NCBI GenBank assembly: GCA_038729465.1
Contig: JAVYRZ010000010.1
Span: 1-36,406 of the forward strand
From: Thermoplasmata archaeon
Lineage (GTDB): Archaea > Thermoplasmatota > Thermoplasmata > Thermoplasmatales > ARK-15
Length of the DNA: 36,406 nucleotides
Direction of reading: 5' to 3'
Numbering within the stretch: position 1 is the stretch's first letter; each line of letters opens with the position of its first letter. A program made the position numbers and the translations under genes. This document shows positions 30,880-36,406 of this stretch, one piece after another. The notes under the pieces were generated by a model, which was not told the DNA's origin, ran no database searches, and saw only the letters and a list, made by a program, of their open reading frames with translations.

Positions 30880-31198
30880 TGGGTATCAGACACATCAAAG
30901 TGAATGTTCAGACTATCATCAAGTGCTCCACCAGATACTTCAACCCCGCGCCCCTACAAGCACCAAGAGTTCACGGTACCGCTGCTCCCTTCCGGGCCTG
31001 GCGGAGTTTCCATGATAAAATATAAGGTGGAATCTCTACAGATTCTGCCTTATACACCTTCGATCTCATAGGACAGGGCATCAACAGTGTAAGGTGGCTT
31101 GGTGGTAATCTGGCTACATCGCCTCTGACTGTCGCCCTTGCGTATAGACGATTTCAAGTACAGGAGACGCCTAGCCTCCCGGCCAAGTCTGATACCCA
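30880..31198 (-). ncRNA. Signal recognition particle 7S RNA
   Basis: The ends pair perfectly: TGGGTATCAGAC at the 5' end and GTCTGATACCCA at the 3' end on the minus strand, enclosing about 319 nt. Near the middle-to-3' part lies the universal helix 8 / SRP54-binding sequence GCCAGGCCCGGAAGGGAGCA. The length is that of archaeal 7S RNA with an Alu and an S domain. Upstream on the minus strand an A/T-rich element preceded by purines, about 25 nt away, may be the promoter. Downstream a U-rich stretch follows the closing stem and probably terminates transcription. Confidence 0.95.
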
Positions 31199-31345
31199 GT
31201 TTCATTAATGGTTATTCATTAAAAAAACTTTCGCTTGATGCTCTGTCTATTTTTTTAAAAAGTGATTTTTTCTTAGAATCCTGAACTTGATACATATTTG
31301 CAATTGTTGTAATATTTTCTATTTTTTTATAAAAATAACAGAAAA

Positions 31346-31352
31346 TTATATG
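31346..31352 (+). promoter_or_regulatory. TATA box for the class II ribonucleotide reductase gene
   Basis: TTATATG is centred about 30 nt before the ATG at 31379. A leaderless mRNA is likely. Confidence 0.4.
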
Positions 31353-31378
31353 TTTATCTTTGTATATCTATTTTTTGT

Positions 31379-33649
31379 ATGATCAGTCTGGTTAGAAAGA
31401 GAAGTGGAGACTATGTTTTGTACAGCCGTCAGAAAATAGTGGATGCAATATTGAAAGCTTTAAAAAGTACCGAAGAAATTGAGAGCCCGGAGAAGGTCTG
31501 TGAAAAGTTGGGCGAATCAGTTGAAAAAAAGTTGCTTCAGCAATTTCAGAACTCAGTACCTTCTGTAGAAAACATCCAGGATCTGGTAGAAGAAACGCTG
31601 ATGGAAGCAAATCTGGTAAAAACTGCAAAAGCTTATATTTTATACAGGCAAAAGAGAAAGGAAATTCGCGAGATCAAGTACATGTATGGTATAAAGGATG
31701 ATTTAAAACTGAATGTAAATGCCATAAAAGTACTTGAATCCAGATATTTATTGAAAGATGATTTTGGGAGAGTCATAGAGACTCCAAGAGAGATGTTCTA
31801 CAGAGTTGCCAGATATGTTGGGTTAGTAGAAATTCTCTATGATGAGCAGGTATATGATATTAATAAAAAACAGAAAGATCGTGACACATCTTATATGTAT
31901 GAAAATAAAAAGATACGTCTGTCAAGATTTGAGAAAGAGATGCTTTTAAGGGCATTTGACTCTCTCAATAAAGAGCATGCGATGAAAGTGAATTTTGAAG
32001 ATATGCTTAACATACTGGATGAAAAGAGTGAGGAGATTGAAGAGTATATCAGAAAATACTATGATATCATGGTCAATTTGCAATTTTTGCCAAATTCGCC
32101 GACTTTGATGAACTCAAATACGTCTATAAGCCAGTTATCTGCTTGCTTTGTAGTTCCGATATACGATTCGATAGACTCTATATATGACGCTGTAAAATAC
32201 GCTGCAATTATACATAAGAGTGGAGGCGGTACAGGCTTTTCATTTTCTAGGCTCAGGCCTGAAGGAGATTTAGTGGGATCAACGAAAGGAGTGGCTTCAG
32301 GGCCGGTCTCTTTTATGGAGATATTTGATAAATCAACAACAATAATAAAGCAGGGTGGTAAGAGAAGAGGAGCAAACATGGGAATCTTGAGAATAGATCA
32401 TCCGGACATCATATCATTTATTACTGCAAAAGGATTTGATGGAAAGTTACAGAACTTCAATCTCAGTGTTGCAATCACTGATACGTTTATGGAGGCGCTG
32501 AAAGATAATGGTAGTTTTGATCTTGTAAATCCCAGGACACAGGAAGTAACTGCCACAGTTCCCGCCTCACAGTTATGGAACCTGATAGTTTCGCAAGCTT
32601 GGAAAACTGGAGATCCGGGAGTAATATTTATTGACGAGATCAATAAAAAGAATCCTACTCCCTATCTTGGTGAGATCGAGGCAACAAACCCCTGCGGAGA
32701 GCAGCCTCTGCTACCATACGAGTCCTGTAATCTTGGGTCTATAAATCTGACAAAATTTGTAGAAGAAGGTGCCATTAACTGGGAAAAGCTAAAGAAGGTA
32801 ATCAAAATAGCAGTGAATTTTCTGGATAATGTGATTGATGCAAATAAATATCCTTTGCCTCAAATAGAGTATATGACAAAACAGACTAGAAAGATAGGGC
32901 TTGGGGTTATGGGACTGGCAGAACTGTTTTTAAAGTTGAAGATCCCATATAATTCTAAAGAGGCAATAGAGCTGGCAGATAAAATTGCGACATTTTTGGA
33001 GCGAGAGAGTCATAAAGCCAGTGAGGATTTGAGTTTAAGAAAAGGCACTTTTACGGCTTGGGGCAATTCGGTATGGCATGATCGGAGTGTGCCAATGCGT
33101 AATGCGAGCACAACAACCATCGCTCCTACTGGATCAATATCGATCATAGCTGGAACTTCATCTGGCATCGAGCCGTTATACGGGGTAGTGTTTGTAAGGC
33201 ATGTACTGGAAGGTGCCGAACTGCTAGAGATCAATCCTCAGTTCGAAGAGTTTTTGAAGAAAAACAACAAATATTCTGAAAACTTGATTAAAGACATTGC
33301 GGGATCTGACTCATTGCAAAATTTTGATTTCCCGGATGAGATAAAAAGATTGTTTGTGACTGCACATGACATCGATTATACCTGGCACATTCTAATGCAG
33401 TCTGTGTTTCAGAGCCATGTAGATAATGCAGTTTCTAAAACCATAAACTTGAAAAATGAAGCTGGGCTGGATGAGGTAGAAAATGCATTTTTGCTCGCTT
33501 ACAAGTTACATTGCAAAGGCATCACTATTTATCGTGATAAGAGCAAGGTTTCTCAGGTGCTTTACAGAGGAGAAGAAGAGGACCTCTCAGAATTAATAGA
33601 AAAATACATAGGTTCTAAAAAAAGTGAATTTGTGCAGAAAAAAATATAA
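31379..33649 (+). CDS. nrdJ: Class II (adenosylcobalamin) ribonucleotide reductase
   Basis: This is a 756-residue reductase making deoxyribonucleotides with a B12-derived radical. Residues 1-90 form an ATP-cone (LVRKRSGDYVLYSRQKIVDA). The catalytic barrel has Cys256 (SQLSACFVV), the thiyl-radical Cys439 (TNPCGEQPLLPYESC) and Cys450 (ESCNLGSINL). ASTTTIAPTGSISIIAGTSS is the conserved phosphate-binding segment. No small subunit gene is near, as expected for class II. The C-terminus ends at SKKSEFVQKKI and lacks the tail Cys pair that usually reduces the active site. No remainder is found before the convergent gene. Confidence 0.93.
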   Translation: MISLVRKRSGDYVLYSRQKIVDAILKALKSTEEIESPEKVCEKLGESVEKKLLQQFQNSVPSVENIQDLVEETLMEANLVKTAKAYILYRQKRKEIREIKYMYGIKDDLKLNVNAIKVLESRYLLKDDFGRVIETPREMFYRVARYVGLVEILYDEQVYDINKKQKDRDTSYMYENKKIRLSRFEKEMLLRAFDSLNKEHAMKVNFEDMLNILDEKSEEIEEYIRKYYDIMVNLQFLPNSPTLMNSNTSISQLSACFVVPIYDSIDSIYDAVKYAAIIHKSGGGTGFSFSRLRPEGDLVGSTKGVASGPVSFMEIFDKSTTIIKQGGKRRGANMGILRIDHPDIISFITAKGFDGKLQNFNLSVAITDTFMEALKDNGSFDLVNPRTQEVTATVPASQLWNLIVSQAWKTGDPGVIFIDEINKKNPTPYLGEIEATNPCGEQPLLPYESCNLGSINLTKFVEEGAINWEKLKKVIKIAVNFLDNVIDANKYPLPQIEYMTKQTRKIGLGVMGLAELFLKLKIPYNSKEAIELADKIATFLERESHKASEDLSLRKGTFTAWGNSVWHDRSVPMRNASTTTIAPTGSISIIAGTSSGIEPLYGVVFVRHVLEGAELLEINPQFEEFLKKNNKYSENLIKDIAGSDSLQNFDFPDEIKRLFVTAHDIDYTWHILMQSVFQSHVDNAVSKTINLKNEAGLDEVENAFLLAYKLHCKGITIYRDKSKVSQVLYRGEEEDLSELIEKYIGSKKSEFVQKKI

Positions 33650-33651
33650 TT

Positions 33652-35235
33652 TTAAAATATTTTTGGTTTTTTTATTTTTTCATATAAGTTCAATATTATC
33701 AACACTATAATATAAGCGCAAAGTGCCAATCCCAAAAATTGGAATACAGCAAGATTATATAGGAGTTTAATTGCATACACTACCCCGAAAGGTATGTAAA
33801 TTAATATCCCAGCCAGCAATATCATCAAAATTCCAGCCATATTTCCGCCAAAAGATGTTGCTGTGACTGTATCAGTATCAGGTGTCAATTTTGAAAACAG
33901 GTAAATGTTTGTAAAATAAAGCGTATCAAATGCTGCAGCCAATATATCTAACCACAGAAAAAACATTAAAAAGTTGAATAAGTTCAATATATAAGCCATT
34001 AAAATTAATATTATTGAAAGAATTATTACGAATATTATAAATTCAGATTTTGCTTTTATTTTTGCTAACTGATTTTTTGAAACTGGTAGCATATTCAGCA
34101 CCCAGTATGATTTGCCTTCCATCACCATGGTTGAAAGCGAGGCTATGGAGAGCATTATTACTATTATCAGAGAGGAACCTAAAAGATAGGTGAAAGAGAT
34201 GCTAGTTTGCCCTATTATGTTCATTATTAATGGTATAAAAAATGCGAAAGGAATTATAAATGAAATAAGTGCTTGAGGTTTTCTTCCCAAAAAGTGAGCT
34301 GTACGTATTAAATATCCGAGCCATGGCGCTTTGTATGAAAGAACAGAATGCTTTATCTTTGTATTTTTTGAGCTTTCTTTGATGTAAAATCCTTCAAAAA
34401 TAAATTTATTTAGCCTGTTGCTAGAATATACAAAAACTATTGAAAACAGTATTAAATATGCAATCGTAGTAAAAATAGATAGCAGTGGTGCATTAAACGT
34501 ATTTGCAACCGAGTAAGATGCGGAAAATGGAAACAAAAACCAGTATCCAGAATATTGGAGTGTGAAAACATTGAAAAATCCAAATATGTATCTAGACAGG
34601 TAAAAGATCAACTGCCAGAATAGAATTATGAAAATAACAATAAACACTTTTAAAGCCTGTTTAACTGCAGATCTTTTCGACTTGGATCTATACGATTTGG
34701 AAGATATAAAAAATGAGAGTAGTATACCGATAGAATACCCAAACATTAAGACTATAAGGATCCATGTAAGTTCTATAATAATGGTAAATAATGAATGATA
34801 TATCATAAATGTAACTATCGTGACCGGCACAGCTATAAAAAGTACAGATAACCCACTATAAAACAGCCATGAAAGCGTGATTGAATATATAATTGTGCGC
34901 TTAGAAATTGGCATAGCTTTCAAAGGTTCTATTAGATTGAGATCAATGATATTCCCTAGAAAAAGCGTTGAATAAAACAGGGATACTATAAATACGAATA
35001 GATAGATCACAAAATATACTCCATTTAAAGTTGCGAAGGTGTGTGATAAATAAATATAGTAAGAAAAAGAGGCGGATAAAATAAGGTATATTACTGCAAA
35101 ATTGAGATTATTGTAAAGCACTACATTTTTTAATCTTGCGTTTATTCTGTTGCTTGATTTATCTCCATTATACGCATTTTTTATACCTAAATATGCCTCT
35201 TCTCTTGTTAATATAGTATGTATTTTAAAGCTCAT
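33652..35235 (-). CDS. ABC-2 type exporter permease
   Basis: This is a 527-residue integral membrane protein with about 12 hydrophobic helices. Cytoplasmic coupling loops EPLKAMPISKRTI and NMLPVSKNQLAKI are the two P-I/V-S loops seen in ABC-2 type permeases, one per half. It therefore looks like a full-length two-half permease. Its ATG overlaps the stop of the ATPase gene by 4 nt, so the two make one transporter. The exported substrate is unknown; a drug, lipid or peptide are possibilities. It converges on nrdJ with a 2-nt gap. Confidence 0.85.
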   Translation of the reverse strand: MSFKIHTILTREEAYLGIKNAYNGDKSSNRINARLKNVVLYNNLNFAVIYLILSASFSYYIYLSHTFATLNGVYFVIYLFVFIVSLFYSTLFLGNIIDLNLIEPLKAMPISKRTIIYSITLSWLFYSGLSVLFIAVPVTIVTFMIYHSLFTIIIELTWILIVLMFGYSIGILLSFFISSKSYRSKSKRSAVKQALKVFIVIFIILFWQLIFYLSRYIFGFFNVFTLQYSGYWFLFPFSASYSVANTFNAPLLSIFTTIAYLILFSIVFVYSSNRLNKFIFEGFYIKESSKNTKIKHSVLSYKAPWLGYLIRTAHFLGRKPQALISFIIPFAFFIPLIMNIIGQTSISFTYLLGSSLIIVIMLSIASLSTMVMEGKSYWVLNMLPVSKNQLAKIKAKSEFIIFVIILSIILILMAYILNLFNFLMFFLWLDILAAAFDTLYFTNIYLFSKLTPDTDTVTATSFGGNMAGILMILLAGILIYIPFGVVYAIKLLYNLAVFQFLGLALCAYIIVLIILNLYEKIKKPKIF

Positions 35236-35999
35236 AATTTTTCACTGATCGCATTTATGATCGCTTCAAAGTTACTTTCTCCAGTAACCTTGAAAAACAG
35301 CGATTCCAGAGATCCAGAAACTATATTTCTGAGATCTTTGACGTTTCCCTCGGCTACCATAGTTCCATCTTTCAATATTGTAACCCGATCGCATATATTT
35401 TCAACAATTTCGAGAATGTGCGTGGAGAATATCACCGTCTTCCCCTGATTGCTGAAACTCTTGATAAGGTCTTTAAGAATTCTAGCGCTTTTAGGGTCTA
35501 ATCCATTCATTACCTCATCCATGATTATTAATTTTGGATTATGCAATAATGTTCCTATTATCGCAATTTTCTGTTTTGTTCCAAAGGATAGAGATCCTAT
35601 AAAATCGTTAAGGTACTCGTTCAGCTCAAATGCCGTTACAAGTTCATGGACTCTCCCGAATACTATGTTCTTATCCAGTTTTCGCATTGCGGCTATAAAA
35701 TCAAAGTATTCTATTGGTGTTAAAGATTCGTACAAAACTGGTACTTCAGGTATGAATCCTACAAGTTCTTTGATCTTTAAATTGTCTGCTACAACATCGA
35801 AACCAAGCACTTTCACGGTGCCGAAGGTAGGTATTGAGAGCCCTGCCAATATTCGCATCAGCGTACTTTTACCAGATCCGTTAGGCCCTAAAAGTCCGTA
35901 TATCTCCCCTTCTTTTATCTGAATGTTCAGGTTACTTAATGCATATTTAGAACCATATGCTTTTGACAAATTTTTAGTTTCTATTACTAGATTATCCAC
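35232..35999 (-). CDS. ABC transporter ATP-binding protein
   Basis: This is a 255-residue ATPase with Walker A GPNGSGKS (residues 38-45), signature GSLSFGTKQKIAI, Walker B KLIIMDEVMNGLDP and the switch His in FSTHILE. The type (CcmA/NatA-like) matches ABC-2 exporters. It energises the overlapping permease. The start codon is GTG at 35997-35999; the nearby ATG at 35999-36001 is in another frame. An AT-rich TATA-like element lies about 20 nt further upstream, so the message may be leaderless. It faces away from the tnpB remnant only in the sense of a shared strand, with no shared function evident. Confidence 0.92.
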   Translation of the reverse strand: MDNLVIETKNLSKAYGSKYALSNLNIQIKEGEIYGLLGPNGSGKSTLMRILAGLSIPTFGTVKVLGFDVVADNLKIKELVGFIPEVPVLYESLTPIEYFDFIAAMRKLDKNIVFGRVHELVTAFELNEYLNDFIGSLSFGTKQKIAIIGTLLHNPKLIIMDEVMNGLDPKSARILKDLIKSFSNQGKTVIFSTHILEIVENICDRVTILKDGTMVAEGNVKDLRNIVSGSLESLFFKVTGESNFEAIINAISEKL

Positions 36000-36047
36000 A
36001 TGATCAATATAGACTTATAATTATTTAAAATTTCTAGGTTATGATTT

Positions 36048-36066
36048 CTGTTAACCATGTTAACAG
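36048..36066. repeat. Perfect inverted repeat at the tnpB stop codon
   Basis: CTGTTAAC-CAT-GTTAACAG, with 8-bp arms and a 3-bp loop, overlaps the tnpB remnant's TAA. It could be part of the element's structured 3' region or a hairpin ahead of the ABC operon promoter. No GC-rich IS605 right end follows it. Confidence 0.5.
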
Positions 36067-36406
36067 CCACCTTTGAGAGTTATCATCTCTTTGATGTTTA
36101 AACTTTGCGGGTACAACCCAATACCCTCTATCCCGTCTGCAAATGCTTTGGGAATTGCTTTTTTTATTATGTTATATGTTGCGTTTAGATCCGCATGTAT
36201 TAATCTTCTATCTGATGCTCTGAATATTCTTCTTTTGATTCTCTTTCCCATGTAAGTGTCATGACGTTTATACTCTCATTATCCAAAAATGAGCATTTGC
36301 TCATATGACTTTCATCTATTATTATAACATTTATTTTTAATTCTTCTGCTTTAGATTCCTTACACCAATATCAATCCTCATAACTCTCTGTGATTCTTGC
36401 TCTTTT
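36060..36406 (-). pseudogene. tnpB: Decayed tnpB (IS200/IS605 family), cut by the window end
   Basis: Three pieces of a TnpB RNA-guided nuclease occur in three frames. MRIDIGVRNL at about 36350-36381 is the RuvC-I motif. KAEELKINVIIIDESHMSKC followed by SFLDNE, at about 36274-36352, carries the RuvC-II Glu (normally ESYTSKCSFLDNE). The rest, HDTYMGKRIKRRIFRASD to ADGIEGIGLYPQSLN with the RuvC-III Asp in HADLNATYN, reads on to the stop at 36060. The RuvC-I Asp and RuvC-II Glu are only about 20 codons apart, so some 60 or more codons are deleted. A lost A in a run near 36267 shifts the frame. The gene is inactive. The upstream part lies outside the window. Confidence 0.88.

Noticed and set aside
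35449-35922. 157-codon plus-strand frame opposite the ABC ATPase
   Set aside because: Antisense shadow; the minus-strand frame carries Walker A, signature and Walker B.
36060-36251. 63-codon frame taken as a small gene
   Set aside because: It is the C-terminal piece of a frameshifted tnpB, not an independent gene.

Overview
This AT-rich window most likely comes from a euryarchaeon of the order Thermoplasmatales, a wall-less acidophile group. Four things point there: an archaeal RNA polymerase operon with an unsplit rpoB, a large secreted thermopsin-family acid protease, a class II (B12-dependent) ribonucleotide reductase, and many genes whose TATA box lies only 25-30 nt before the start codon, which implies leaderless mRNAs. 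The genus cannot be fixed from the sequence alone.

Layout. Positions 1-2.2 kb hold a NiCoT/RcnA-like membrane protein and, after a 364-nt gap with a repeated 10-bp motif, three small genes of which two encode membrane proteins (one with a SHOCT tail). Positions 2.4-5.8 kb carry two divergent MFS transporters and an isochorismatase-fold hydrolase with glycine at the usual cysteine position. Positions 5.9-8.5 kb encode the thermopsin-like protease. Positions 12.3-8.5 kb (minus strand) form a tight four-gene unit: Gfo/Idh/MocA oxidoreductase, YtcJ-like amidohydrolase, acetamidase/formamidase and UspA. A polytopic membrane protein follows, with a solitary IS200/IS605-type right-end hairpin just behind its stop codon. 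Positions 13.6-14.5 kb hold a HIT hydrolase and moaB. Positions 16.1-14.5 kb encode a FixC/FixX pair without FixA or FixB. Positions 18.0-16.3 kb encode a radical SAM protein and a nitrilase-superfamily amidase, divergent from a ModE-type HTH fused to a Nudix domain.

The core of the window (28.2-19.0 kb, minus strand) is tRNA-Lys, rpoH, rpoB, rpoA1, rpoA2, rpl30e, nusA and a 72-residue gene of unknown function. The junctions from rpoB to nusA are overlaps or gaps of a few bases. The usual continuation into rps12, rps7 and the elongation factors is absent. Upstream lie an M24 'pita-bread' protein that has lost two metal ligands, a malic enzyme and the 7S SRP RNA. On the plus strand follows the class II ribonucleotide reductase. 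The right end carries an ABC-2 type exporter pair (ATPase plus permease) and a decayed tnpB running off the window.

The window is mainly core metabolism and information processing with light mobile-element debris. I see no CRISPR array, no complete insertion sequence and no obvious defence island. The most noteworthy oddities are the ModE-Nudix fusion, the roughly 125-residue N-terminal extension of RpoA2, the metal-ligand-deficient M24 protein, the reductase lacking a C-terminal cysteine pair, and the solitary IS605-type hairpin in the 3' region of a chromosomal gene.
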